From Spirochaetales bacterium (lineage in GTDB: Bacteria > Spirochaetota > Leptospiria > Leptospirales > Leptonemataceae), in NCBI GenBank assembly GCA_024233935.1, contig JACKOY010000004.1, positions 124,001-188,000 on the forward strand: a stretch of 64,000 nucleotides of DNA, read 5' to 3'. The notes under the pieces were generated by a model. The model was not told where the DNA came from. It saw only the letters and a program-made list of their open reading frames with translations, and made no database searches. Positions 42,810 through 52,140 of the stretch are shown in pieces (positions within the stretch are counted from its first letter, which is position 1; every line of letters begins with the position of its first letter). A program made the translations under genes and the position numbers.

Positions 42810-44726
42810 TCAAGAATACATGCTTTCGATTTCTTTGGTGTATTTCTCGAACACCACGTTTCGTCGCACCTTGAGGGTTTGTGTCAGTTCCTCGCCCACC
42901 TGGAACTCCTGGGGCAACAGAGCAAAGGTCGTGACTTTTTCAAAGGACTTAAAGCCGTTCTTGTCGGAGACGTGCTTCCGGATTTCTTCTTTGTAGAGTT
43001 TGGCCACCCAGACGTTGGAGGACCACGCGGCGATATCGTCGTCAAGATTCTCACCCGCTTCGCGGGCGCGATTCAGAACTGCTTCTCGGGCCGGCGTGAT
43101 CAAAGCGCCCAGAGTCTTCTTATCCTGGCCAACCACAACCACCTGGGCGATCAGCACGCTTTGCGAAAGCACGTCTTCGATGGGTTGCGGCTCCACGTTC
43201 TCGCCCCCCAGAAGCACAATCGTGTCTTTAGCGCGACCCGCGAACTTCAGTTCGCCGCTGACCGTGTAGACCAGGATGTCTCCGGAGTTGAGCCAGCCAT
43301 CCTTTAACACCTCGGCCGTCTTCTCGGGCTGCTTGTAGTAGCCCTGCATGATGTGCGGCCCCCGGTGCCAGGCCACGCCTTTTGTGTTTGGTTTTGTGAT
43401 TTCATTGCCGGCTTCGTCGAGCAGCTTGATGGCGGTGCCGGGGTAGGGTTTACCGACGGTGCCGACCACGGTGTGCGGCCACTCGCGGCGACAGGTGACG
43501 CCGGAAGTCTCGGTCATACCGTAGGTTTCGAGAATCGAGATGCCGATCGAGTAAAAGAAGCGGTCAATGTGTTCCGGGAGCGCACCGGCGCCAGAGATGG
43601 CAAACCGTACGCGTCCACCCAGCCCTTTGCGCACTTTACCGAGGATGAGCTGTGCAAACAGATTCGGAAGGAGCAGGAGCCACAGAGCATTCAAAGCCCA
43701 GAACTTTTTGAGCACACTGACCAGGATATTCTCAGGCACCAAACGATAGCGGCGACCGAGCAGGACATCCTTTTGTAAGGAGAAGTGATTTGCAGACCAA
43801 CGCGAAAAGTTAAACAACGCGCGTGCTACCGGCGGCGCCTTTTTTACGCCGTCCACAATGCGCGAATAGAAGCTTTCCCAAACCCGCGGGACCGATAGCA
43901 GAAATGTCGGGCGCGCCTCCTGCAGGTCCTTCGCCAGAGTTGGAACCGAAGTGAATGCAGTGGCTGTAATGGTGCGCCAGGCCACGCCCTCTATCAGTCG
44001 CTCGGCGATGTGCCACGGCGGAAGAAAACCCATTGTCACCCCATTCGGGTCGACCCGAACGCCACGAATACTGTGATCAATGGCCCAAACGTGGCTTTTC
44101 TGGGTGTGCATCACGCCCTTCGGATTGCCGGTCGTGCCGGACGTGTAGATGATTGTCGCCAGTTCCTCTTCGCCTATCGACCGACCCACTTCGTGAAACT
44201 TTGCGGCGCCGTTTTGCACAGAGCGCCCGCGCTCCATCAACTCGTCGAGCGTGAGTATTTCGATTCCCTCGACCGATAACTGGCCGGGATCTTCAAAAAA
44301 GACGATGGTTCGGAGTCCCGGGAAGCTCGCGAGGCGATCCTGGATCTTTTCATAGACCGATCGGTGCTCCAGAAAAATGATCTTGCAGGCCGCATGCTCA
44401 AAGATGTAGGTCAGGTCGCCTACGGTCGCATCCGTGCCGCGGGGCACATCGACGCCGCCGACTGCGCAGATACCCCAGCAGCTACGCAGCCAGCGGTGGC
44501 CGACATCGGCGATCAGGCCGACCTTGTCTCCCTTCTGCATGCCCAATTCGAGCAGGCCAAGCGAAATGTTCTGCATCTGCTCGGCGACCTCACGAAAGGT
44601 CGCTTTCTCATAAGGTTGCCCCTTGGCGGGCCTGTACATCTGCGCGATGGAATCGGGATACTGCTCGGCGCTTTTTTGTATGAGCCAGTAGTACGTATAT
44701 GCGGGAAGCTTCAATGCGTCGGACAT
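42810..44726 (-). CDS. Long-chain fatty-acid-CoA ligase-like AMP-dependent synthetase
   Basis: A 638-residue adenylate-forming enzyme of the long-chain acyl-CoA synthetase group. The ATP motif is TIIYTSGTTGNPKGVMHT near residue 185, followed by ETYGMTETSGVTCRREW and GELKFAGRAKDTIVLLGGENVEP, the hinge and A8 core. It activates fatty acids as acyl-AMP and acyl-CoA. No signal peptide is present. The ATG at 44726 has GGAA upstream. It lies 84 bases after the catalase-like gene on the same strand. Confidence 0.92.
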   Translation of the reverse strand: MSDALKLPAYTYYWLIQKSAEQYPDSIAQMYRPAKGQPYEKATFREVAEQMQNISLGLLELGMQKGDKVGLIADVGHRWLRSCWGICAVGGVDVPRGTDATVGDLTYIFEHAACKIIFLEHRSVYEKIQDRLASFPGLRTIVFFEDPGQLSVEGIEILTLDELMERGRSVQNGAAKFHEVGRSIGEEELATIIYTSGTTGNPKGVMHTQKSHVWAIDHSIRGVRVDPNGVTMGFLPPWHIAERLIEGVAWRTITATAFTSVPTLAKDLQEARPTFLLSVPRVWESFYSRIVDGVKKAPPVARALFNFSRWSANHFSLQKDVLLGRRYRLVPENILVSVLKKFWALNALWLLLLPNLFAQLILGKVRKGLGGRVRFAISGAGALPEHIDRFFYSIGISILETYGMTETSGVTCRREWPHTVVGTVGKPYPGTAIKLLDEAGNEITKPNTKGVAWHRGPHIMQGYYKQPEKTAEVLKDGWLNSGDILVYTVSGELKFAGRAKDTIVLLGGENVEPQPIEDVLSQSVLIAQVVVVGQDKKTLGALITPAREAVLNRAREAGENLDDDIAAWSSNVWVAKLYKEEIRKHVSDKNGFKSFEKVTTFALLPQEFQVGEELTQTLKVRRNVVFEKYTKEIESMYS

Positions 44727-44810
44727 CGTTCCAGAAAGAATTCTTTCGCGCCACATTGCAAGAAGTTTCCACACGACAGCGTGGCCACTCCATCCCGGCC
44801 GTCCATTTTG

Positions 44811-45806
44811 CTACTCCGGCTTTGCGCTTCGCGTCTGCTGGCTTGCATAGTAGGCGAATTTACGCGCCCGCATGATCTCGCCAAGAGGGCGGTGTTCCAA
44901 AAGTCCGTTCCAGGGATCGAAGATTGTGCCTTCAATGCGTTTCTCCCGGGCCTGCTGCTTCTCGTCTCCGAACGATTGCTGCGGAATAGTCAGCGTCGCC
45001 ACGGTTACGAACGGAGATTTATCCGCGGGCCAGACCACCGATGCATCTTCTATGGGGGTGATGTCTTCGCTGATGAAGAACTGAAGCTGCACTTCATAAA
45101 CCAGCGGTCCCTTTTCCAGGCGGTCCTGTATGTCCTTTCCCCAGTCCTTTTTCGCACCCGGATTGATGGCGTTTGCCATCGGTTGGAGGCGGACACGCAC
45201 GGCATACGGTCCGCAGGCATGGGGGACCACGGTGTTAAAAGGTTCGGTCGCAAATCCCGTAAATTTTTTGGAAAGCGTCTTGAGCTGACCAAGGGCGCCA
45301 AAAAAGCCTTTGGTCCGGATCAGATATCCCAATGCGGAGATCTTGCTTTTTGCGGCGGCCTGCACCAGGGCGATAAAAGGATCCACCCCCGGCGAAGAGA
45401 ACGATTCGTGGTTGATCAGGAGGAAATCCTGACTCGAAGCGTTTCCGTTGCCCAGGGCCGATTTGCCGCTGACTCCGAGCACCTTGAAGGCAAACCCGCG
45501 AATGTCGGGGTCGCCGTCCGAATTGATATCCAGGCTGCCGTTGGAAAGGCGCACCAGGCAATCGTACGTTTTTGGACTGGCAAAGATTCCCTGACGGGCC
45601 GGCTCCGGCAGATCTGCCTTCACTTCGAGGCTTGCTTCGAGCCCCAGTAACTGCTTGCGATGCAGGCCGCGCCCGTTACCATATTTTTGAGACCGATCCT
45701 TCTGGATGGAAACGATAACGTCTGCGTAGCGTTGAAAGCGTTCCTCCTCGTCGGGTTTGATGTTTTCTTTCCAGTTTGTTGCGGGTGTGGCGCCGGTTTG
45801 GGGCAT
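44811..45806 (-). CDS. Catalase-related heme protein
   Basis: A 331-residue protein of the small catalase-related (y4iL/SrpA-like) group, shorter than typical catalases. It has GRGLHRKQLLGLEASLEV with the putative catalytic His, SQDFLLINHESFSSPGVDPF with the Asn-like distal residue, and a long segment with TFGxEP-like VPHACGPYAVRVRLQPMANA. Catalase activity is doubtful: similar proteins act as peroxygenases or have no known activity. ATG 45806 has AGGA eight bases upstream; an upstream start would add 25 unrelated residues. Confidence 0.8.
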   Translation of the reverse strand: MPQTGATPATNWKENIKPDEEERFQRYADVIVSIQKDRSQKYGNGRGLHRKQLLGLEASLEVKADLPEPARQGIFASPKTYDCLVRLSNGSLDINSDGDPDIRGFAFKVLGVSGKSALGNGNASSQDFLLINHESFSSPGVDPFIALVQAAAKSKISALGYLIRTKGFFGALGQLKTLSKKFTGFATEPFNTVVPHACGPYAVRVRLQPMANAINPGAKKDWGKDIQDRLEKGPLVYEVQLQFFISEDITPIEDASVVWPADKSPFVTVATLTIPQQSFGDEKQQAREKRIEGTIFDPWNGLLEHRPLGEIMRARKFAYYASQQTRSAKPE

Positions 45807-46045
45807 GGTTGCGATCCTGAGTTCAGAGTTTGTTTCGAATGTCAGGTCCGAACGCTCCTCGCATTCACCATGACCGGACAATTCTTTGTTCGGATGGTGT
45901 GGAGTTGAAAGCCGGTCCCTGTCAACAAACAGATCGAATGGCGCTGAAAAAAGGCAAGGGATCGGTACTCAGCTACAGCCCTGGAGAAAACCTGAGGTCA
46001 GCGCCGAATATCAAGGACTCCGCAATCCATTTCAGGGGGCTCCGT

Positions 46046-46345
46046 TCAGAAGGCGTTGCCCTGACCCGGACTGTCGCAATTCAGCAGAATGAGGCCCGTC
46101 CCCAGCGCGAAAAAAGCCTGCGCGAAGCAATCCGTTCCGGCCGGAAGGGCGGTGTTGTTCACGCATGAATTGTAGAGATAGAAAAATTGAAACGTGGCCC
46201 CTTCGACACACGCTTTGACTTCCTCATCGGTCGGATCTTCGGCCCAGGGATTAAACGCATCAAAGCTATCGCAGGTGGTGAGCGAAATGCAGGCGAGCAG
46301 GGCGACGCCTCTTAAATATCTGGTGAACCAGAGTTGTGGCTTCAT
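46046..46345 (-). CDS. Small lipoprotein, unrecognised
   Basis: A 99-residue exported protein. The basic-hydrophobic start MKPQLWFTRYLRGVALLACIS is followed by LTTC, a spirochaetal-type lipobox. The mature region has five cysteines (EVKACVEGA, NSCVNNTA, TDCFA, LNCDS) and one strongly hydrophobic stretch. ATG 46345 has GGAG eight bases upstream. I do not recognise the family. Confidence 0.68.
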   Translation of the reverse strand: MKPQLWFTRYLRGVALLACISLTTCDSFDAFNPWAEDPTDEEVKACVEGATFQFFYLYNSCVNNTALPAGTDCFAQAFFALGTGLILLNCDSPGQGNAF

Positions 46346-46650
46346 TTTGTTTTCTCCGGGTGGTAGCAAGAGCTTGAGTTGGTTTAGCGCTTTTGACCCT
46401 GGCGCGATCCGGCGGCAAGAAGTAACCAACCCTGTATCCAGAATGACCGTCGACTGCTGTCTTGCCAGACCTCATGTTCCGCGTCTATTCTACCGGAAGC
46501 CTGCCATAATACCACGACAATGGGGCAAAATGCTCCATCGTGGGGTGAAGTGCATCCACGCCAGAAGTTCTGCACACTGGCCTGGTCAGCAGGTTGGTAT
46601 GCACCTGGAAATGCTCTCGACTATTCCTCTGGCCATTTGAACTTCGAGGC
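46346..46650. other. Intergenic region, likely holds promoters for divergent genes
   Basis: A 305-base gap between the divergent small-lipoprotein and 7TMR-DISM adenylate cyclase genes. I found no ORF with a ribosome site and no clear operator. It presumably holds both promoters. Confidence 0.4.
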
Positions 46651-49281
46651 ATGAAGGCTTCAGGCGAGATACGCTCTTCCTGGACAAGGCCCGGTGATCG
46701 AGCCCGGAGCGCGCCCCTGCTGCTGGCCCTGGCGGCGGTTCTGTCACTCGTTTCGCCGGAATTCCTCCGGGCGCAGCCATCTGCGATTGAGCCTTCGATT
46801 CGAATATCGGGGGTCGACACGGCCCTGCTCATTGCCGGCAGGTTTCCCTTTGCGACCGGTGACGATCCACTTTACGCTTCGCTTTCTTACGACGATTCCG
46901 AATGGGATCGCATTATGGTCCCGGCTTTGTGGCAGAACGCCGGTATCCGACATGCCGGCATTGGTTGGTATCGCATTGCGTTTATCGTCGACGATAACCT
47001 GGCGGGAGCAGGTGTCGATCTATCCATCATGGTTCCCTACGTTCTGGCGGCCCACGAAGTGTACGTTAATGGAATCAAGCTGGGTGGGCGCGGCCGGGTC
47101 GATCCCGATTTCGAACGTTCGCGGTACAACACAACACCGGTTGTTGTTCGCATCCCGGCGGCCGTGATTCGAGACGGTCGCAACATTCTGGCCATCCGCG
47201 TGCGCAGCTATGGTCAGGTCGGTGGCATCGCTCTGCCTGATTTTTATATCGGCGGATCGGCTGCCGTCCAGGACCGCCTGCAACGCTACCTCGTCTGGAA
47301 CTCGTTGCTGGCAGGCGCTTGTTTAATCGTATCTTTGTATTTTCTTACGCTTTACGTCGCTCAGCGCCAGGATCGTTCCTTTATGTATTTTGGACTGACG
47401 GCGCTCATGTCATTCTTTTATGCCCTTGGCAGCAAATCGATCGATACTTACGCCCACGATTTCGGCAATGCCTCCTTCTTGATTCATGAAACGACAATCC
47501 AGACGCCTCTGGCGTTCACTCCGTTGTTCATGATGCGTTTCTACCAGCACTTCTTCGGGCTGCGCCGACGAATTCCTCTGGAGTTGTTGGCCTGGGCTTG
47601 CGCTGGCCTCGGCGTAATGTTTTATGGTTCGTACGTATCGAGGGCCGTGTATGACTTCCATTTGCTGTACCTGTTTCCGTTGATTTTTGTGACCGGCACA
47701 GCCGTGTTTTTCTACCTGGTGGCGGCAAACTTTCGTGCAGTGATCCGCAAAGCATTCGGCGCCCGCACACTGATGGTGGGACTGTTGGCCTTTGTGGGTG
47801 CTATTGCGAACGATTTACTTCATCACCAGCTTGTCTTCGAGGGAACCACTCGCCTGTACGAGGAAGGATTCACATTCTTTACTGCGGTGATGGCCGTCGC
47901 GCTTGGCATGAAACTGAGTCGGACGCTGGCCGAGACGGACAGGCTCAATCGGGATTTGGACGCGCAGGTGCTGGAAAGAACTCAGGAGTTGCATCAGGCT
48001 GTTCTGGAAGCCAAAGAGGCGGGATCGGAAGTCCAGAAACTAAACGATTTCACAGTTAAGATCAATGAGACGACCGACCTGAACGGAATCATCAACTACA
48101 TTGCTGCGCACGTGCGGGAGTACTTCGATATCGATGGCGTAATGCTGTACATACTGCATCGGCCGTCCCGCGAAATGCGTTTTTTCCAGGTCGTCGGCCA
48201 GGAAGACCGTCCGGTCGAGCAGCGGGAGTTCATTCAACGGTTGGTCTTTCCCCTGGATCAGCGGGGCGGCATGGTGGCCGCCCTGATTCGAAAGGGCCGG
48301 CCACTGTATATGCCGCGCTTCAGGGGCGTTATCGACCCGCATGATCCAATCGTCAAGCTACGGGCCGTAGCCGGCGTCGAATCGGCAATGGCTATCCCGC
48401 TGGTTGTTCAGGGCGAGGCGATCGGCCTCCTGTTCTTCACAAACTTCTTTCGAAAGATGGGTTTAAGTCGCCAATCGATAGCATCGATCACGCGCTTCGG
48501 AGAGCAGGTCGCGGGCGCCGTCTATTCGTCGAGCCTGTTGCGCCAGGTTCAGCTGGAGCGGGAAAAATCGGATGAACTCCTGCTGAACATCTTGCCCGCG
48601 GAGGTGGCGCTTGAGCTGAAGGAGACCGGCGCGGTTCAACCGCTCGGGTATGAGAGAGTCACTGTCCTTTTTACCGACTTCGTTGGTTTCACGAAGATCG
48701 CGGAAACGATGGCGCCGGAGGACCTGATCCGGGAGCTGGACGGATGTTTCACGCAGTTCGATGAGATCGCGGCCCGCTTCGGCCTGGAGAAGCTGAAGAC
48801 AATTGGTGACGCCTATATGTGCGCTGGCGGTCTGCCCCTGGCCAACCGGACCAACGCCATCGACGCCTGCCTGGCTGCGCTTGAATTCCAGGCCTTTATG
48901 AACCAGATGAAGTCGATCAAAGGCGGGCTGGGATTGCCCTTTTGGTCCTTGCGCATCGGCCTGCATACCGGTCCTGTTACGGCCGGTGTGGTCGGTAAGA
49001 ACAAGTTTGCGTACGATATTTGGGGCGATACTGTAAACACCGCCAGCCGATTGGAGTCGACAGGTTCGCCCGATCGAATCAATATCTCAGCCGCAACGTA
49101 TCAACTGGTGCGGGACTTCTTTCGCTGCGAGTTCAGAGGGCCAATCGAGGCGAAGGGCAAAGGCCAGATCGATATGTACTTCCTGGAAGGACTCTTGCCG
49201 CACCTGGCCCGGGATCAAGAGGCACGCCATCCGAACGATTTGTTCCGGGAGCGCTACAAGGCCGTTGACCAGATGCGTTGA
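46651..49281 (+). CDS. 7TMR-DISM receptor adenylate cyclase with GAF domain
   Basis: An 876-residue receptor. In order: signal peptide, an extracytoplasmic beta-sandwich (about 50-200, with AALWQNAGIRHAGIGWYRIAF-like carbohydrate-binding pattern), seven membrane helices of the 7TMR-DISM type (about 210-420), a coiled coil (about 430-480), a GAF domain (about 490-620) and a class III cyclase (about 660-860). The catalytic acids are in LFTDFVGFT and TIGDAYM. Lys in EKLKTIGD and Asp in YDIWGDT are the residues of adenylate, not guanylate, cyclases. ATG 46651 has GAGG just upstream. It probably turns a periplasmic signal into cAMP. Confidence 0.9.
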   Translation: MKASGEIRSSWTRPGDRARSAPLLLALAAVLSLVSPEFLRAQPSAIEPSIRISGVDTALLIAGRFPFATGDDPLYASLSYDDSEWDRIMVPALWQNAGIRHAGIGWYRIAFIVDDNLAGAGVDLSIMVPYVLAAHEVYVNGIKLGGRGRVDPDFERSRYNTTPVVVRIPAAVIRDGRNILAIRVRSYGQVGGIALPDFYIGGSAAVQDRLQRYLVWNSLLAGACLIVSLYFLTLYVAQRQDRSFMYFGLTALMSFFYALGSKSIDTYAHDFGNASFLIHETTIQTPLAFTPLFMMRFYQHFFGLRRRIPLELLAWACAGLGVMFYGSYVSRAVYDFHLLYLFPLIFVTGTAVFFYLVAANFRAVIRKAFGARTLMVGLLAFVGAIANDLLHHQLVFEGTTRLYEEGFTFFTAVMAVALGMKLSRTLAETDRLNRDLDAQVLERTQELHQAVLEAKEAGSEVQKLNDFTVKINETTDLNGIINYIAAHVREYFDIDGVMLYILHRPSREMRFFQVVGQEDRPVEQREFIQRLVFPLDQRGGMVAALIRKGRPLYMPRFRGVIDPHDPIVKLRAVAGVESAMAIPLVVQGEAIGLLFFTNFFRKMGLSRQSIASITRFGEQVAGAVYSSSLLRQVQLEREKSDELLLNILPAEVALELKETGAVQPLGYERVTVLFTDFVGFTKIAETMAPEDLIRELDGCFTQFDEIAARFGLEKLKTIGDAYMCAGGLPLANRTNAIDACLAALEFQAFMNQMKSIKGGLGLPFWSLRIGLHTGPVTAGVVGKNKFAYDIWGDTVNTASRLESTGSPDRINISAATYQLVRDFFRCEFRGPIEAKGKGQIDMYFLEGLLPHLARDQEARHPNDLFRERYKAVDQMR

Positions 49282-49390
49282 CCGATTCACCGTTCGTTTT
49301 TCTCAGCCTTCGCCGAGTATGCGCCATCTGCGGCAAACGGCCGTCCTGGCGCAACTCCTGGTTCGGGTACGCCGTCTCGTGCGGCGGCCG

Positions 49391-50029
49391 CTAAGACCAA
49401 ACGCGATCTCCGTGCCAGCGAGAGAAACCAGACACCAATCGCGATACCGCAAAGCCATGCGCCCGCAGCAAGGCGACCGCCTTGACTGACAGAATGCAAT
49501 TTGGCCCGCGGCAATAAACCACGAGCTCGCCATTGCGCGGTAACTTTCCCAGGTCCTTTGTCAGTTCGTCCAGCGGAATGCCGATCGCGCCAGCGATGTG
49601 ACTCTTTCGGTACTCTCCGCGTGACCGCACGTCAATCAGGGTCACTGCTTTTGCTTTGAGTTTCTTCTTCAGTTGCCCGGAGGTGATTACCGCGGCTGCG
49701 CCACTCTGGTCGGTGTCCGGGCCACTCTGTGCCGCGTGAAAGACAACGAAACGCTCCAGAGCATCCAGCAATTCTCGAAGGGGGCCGCTCTGGAGGCGGT
49801 ATAGAATGTTTCGGCCTTCACGTCGGGATACGACCATGTTGGCTTTCTTCAGCACCTGCAGGTGTTGTGAAGTGCTTGCGACCGATATTCCGGTAATCCG
49901 GGAAAGACTCTCGACGGACTGCTCGCCATCCAGTATCGACCGGAGGAGGAGCAACCTGGAATCGTTGCCGAGCGTGTCGGCAACCTCGCTCATAGGGGGA
50001 ATCTTTTCCAGTTCGGTAGTTCGTGGCAT
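49391..50029 (-). CDS. ArsR-type regulator fused to rhodanese domain
   Basis: A 212-residue fusion. Residues 15-95 form an ArsR/SmtB winged helix: SRLLLLRSILDGEQSVESLSRITGISVASTSQHLQVLKKANMV. Residues about 110-210 form a rhodanese domain: TLIDVRSRGEYRKSHIAGAIGIPLDEL, and the active-site loop YCRGPNC with catalytic Cys. A persulfide or sulfane-sulfur signal may be sensed by the rhodanese Cys and passed to the regulator. It is divergent from the DUF2938 gene, with a perfect inverted repeat between them that is probably its operator. Confidence 0.88.
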   Translation of the reverse strand: MPRTTELEKIPPMSEVADTLGNDSRLLLLRSILDGEQSVESLSRITGISVASTSQHLQVLKKANMVVSRREGRNILYRLQSGPLRELLDALERFVVFHAAQSGPDTDQSGAAAVITSGQLKKKLKAKAVTLIDVRSRGEYRKSHIAGAIGIPLDELTKDLGKLPRNGELVVYCRGPNCILSVKAVALLRAHGFAVSRLVSGFSRWHGDRVWS

Positions 50030-50139
50030 GCAAGGCCTCGTTGGCGGATCTGAGATTTATCGAGCGCCTCTCCCGCAGGCGCCCGCTCTCCGGGCTGGGG
50101 TCCTGACAAAAAATCCAGCCCTTGCAGATTTTGCTCGTC

Positions 50140-50159
50140 ATTCAATTAGTCAATTGAAT
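50140..50159. promoter_or_regulatory. Operator-like inverted repeat between ArsR-rhodanese and DUF2938
   Basis: ATTCAATT-AGTC-AATTGAAT is a perfect 8-4-8 inverted repeat, followed by a further TTGAAT to 50166. ArsR-family operators are often AT-rich repeats of this type. It sits in the divergent gap, 31 bases from the DUF2938 start, and could repress both genes. Confidence 0.7.
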
Positions 50160-50190
50160 ATTTGAATGGTGCGGCCCAGGAGGGCCATTT

Positions 50191-50700
50191 ATGAATGCCA
50201 CAATGGAACTTGTTCTGAGAACTGCGGCGATCGGGTTCGGGGCGACGCTGGCCATGGATGTCTGGCGTTTCGGACTGCAAAAACTTTTCGGCATCAATTC
50301 GCTGGATCTCCGATTGCTCGGCCGCTGGGTCGGTCACCTCTCCGGCGGACGGCTCTTTCACGCCGGTATCGCGAATAGCGCACCGGTGGCGGGGGAGTTG
50401 TGCCTCGGTTGGTCTGCGCACTATCTGATCGGACTTAGTTTCGCGGCACTTTTGCCTTTGCTCTGGGGCATCGAATGGCTAACGGCGCCGTCGATTCTAC
50501 CGGCACTGTCTGTTGGAATTGCAACCGTGCTTGCGCCCTGGCTCGTAATGCAGCCGGCGATGGGAATCGGTTTCGCCGCCGGTCGCGCCCCGAACCCGAA
50601 CGCGGTGCGAATGCGCAATCTGGCCATCCATACCGTCTACGGAATGGGCCTTTATGCAGCGGCCCTGGGCATTCAGCGGCTGGCGCCACTGGCCGCGTGA
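50191..50700 (+). CDS. DUF2938 family membrane protein
   Basis: A 169-residue membrane protein with four hydrophobic segments. The DUF2938 pattern is seen in GFGATLAMDVWRFGLQKLFGI, GRWVGHLSGG and LGWSAHYLIGLSFAALLP. The family function is unknown. An AGGAGG Shine-Dalgarno lies about nine bases upstream of the ATG. Divergent placement from an ArsR-rhodanese regulator suggests sulfur- or metal-responsive expression. Confidence 0.86.
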   Translation: MNATMELVLRTAAIGFGATLAMDVWRFGLQKLFGINSLDLRLLGRWVGHLSGGRLFHAGIANSAPVAGELCLGWSAHYLIGLSFAALLPLLWGIEWLTAPSILPALSVGIATVLAPWLVMQPAMGIGFAAGRAPNPNAVRMRNLAIHTVYGMGLYAAALGIQRLAPLAA

Positions 50701-50782
50701 CCTTGACCGTTTTGTTTTGCCTGGCGATTCGATTGGGCGGACAGCAAATCTGAATGGTTTTTGGCGACAGCCCGAAAGTGGA

Positions 50783-52039
50783 TCAGCCTTTCGCGGCGTC
50801 GGCCAGGGTGCGCGTGGCAGCCTGCACGAGCATTTCCGGAAAGAGGTCCCGGTCGCAGACCCAGTCTGCGAGACGATCGGCACTGCCCCTGATGCCGGCC
50901 CGTTCGTCCGCCATTGCGCCGACCAGCAGGCGCCCCATCCCACGCAGCCGCTCAAGCCATTCAGCGGGGACCCGGGACTCGTATTCCCGGACCAGTTCTG
51001 CGAAACGATTCTCCGCGATCGCTCGCAGGCGCGCTTCCTTGAGTCGCCCGGCCGCCTGCAACAGCAGGGCGTACTGACTGCTGCGCTCGGGCCGCACCGC
51101 GCAGGACTCTTCGTAGAGCCAGTGGAGGTGCTCTTCGAGCAACAGGCGCGGCATGCCGCGCGCGGCGAGCACACCTGCAAGCCACAGGATTTGCTTTTCT
51201 ACGACGTCCGGCTCAAGGTCGCAGATCGAAACCAGCCAGGCACTATCGCTGGCGGTGAACCGCCGGCCCCGCCCTCCGTAGCGCAGTTCAAGGTATGGAA
51301 ACTCGGTCAATGAGCGTTCGCCCGCCCGGAGCGCCGCTTCAAGTTCGAGCGGTTCTGTGGCAACGCTGTGGAAGCCTGCATTCGGGTTCAGATCGATCGC
51401 GCGGGGGGGCGCCCAGGGGCGATCATTGGTCGGTAGCGCTGCGACAACCGCGACCAGGCCTGCGAAACAAGTTACACCGGCCTCCAAAACAATCTGAAAC
51501 TCCGCGCTCCCCGGTGGGATTCTATCGAGTGCCTGCTTCCATTGCTTCCAGGACGAAGCCTCATCAGCAAGCGCATTCAGGTATGCAACCCCTTGCTCAG
51601 CGAAACCGAATTGCCCGGCAACGCTTCGCAGGAGCTGGGCCGCTCCCATGCTGGAACCGCGGAAGACGTACAGATAACCTGCCAGCGAAACGGGACTGCG
51701 AAAGGCGTCCCGCCGTATTTCGGAAACAAGCTCAAGCGCGGGCAGGCGGGCGTGCACCGGAGTCGTGCCCGTTGACTCTTGCTCTTCCAGTGCGCGTAGA
51801 TCCTGCTTCAGCAACCCCTCTTTGCGCTCGTCCGACGACCATAAGCCGGTCAGTCGGGTATGTGCGACGCAGGTCAGTTCGTGCTCAAGCGCGCCCACGA
51901 TCGTCTGGACCGCTACAAGGTATTCACGATAGGCCCGCAATGGCAGCTCGCCCCGGTGCAGTGCAGTGAAGAAGGGTAATAGTTCGAGCTCTGCGTGCGC
52001 CGGGGCGCATGCCTCCCGCAGTGCATGCGCCAGGCTCAT
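50783..52039 (-). CDS. Heme-oxygenase-like protein with long C-terminal extension
   Basis: A 418-residue protein. Residues 1-200 resemble bacterial heme oxygenase: proximal His15 in CAPAHAELELLPFF, YREYLVAVQTIVGALEHEL, and a distal-helix glycine motif YLYVFRGSSMGAAQLLRS. About 215 residues follow that I do not recognise, rich in Arg, Leu and Glu helices. Heme oxygenases open heme to biliverdin, free iron and CO. The ATG at 52039 is used; the frame continues to 52066. It is divergent from the cobalamin-binding sensor gene. Confidence 0.72.
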   Translation of the reverse strand: MSLAHALREACAPAHAELELLPFFTALHRGELPLRAYREYLVAVQTIVGALEHELTCVAHTRLTGLWSSDERKEGLLKQDLRALEEQESTGTTPVHARLPALELVSEIRRDAFRSPVSLAGYLYVFRGSSMGAAQLLRSVAGQFGFAEQGVAYLNALADEASSWKQWKQALDRIPPGSAEFQIVLEAGVTCFAGLVAVVAALPTNDRPWAPPRAIDLNPNAGFHSVATEPLELEAALRAGERSLTEFPYLELRYGGRGRRFTASDSAWLVSICDLEPDVVEKQILWLAGVLAARGMPRLLLEEHLHWLYEESCAVRPERSSQYALLLQAAGRLKEARLRAIAENRFAELVREYESRVPAEWLERLRGMGRLLVGAMADERAGIRGSADRLADWVCDRDLFPEMLVQAATRTLADAAKG

Positions 52040-52140
52040 GAATGCATGAATGTGCCCCGGGTACAAGTGAAGTCAAGCATCATATGGAAGATAACAGTTG
52101 CCGGTAGTCCGGGCGGGCGCGAGTCCTGACAGAGATACGT

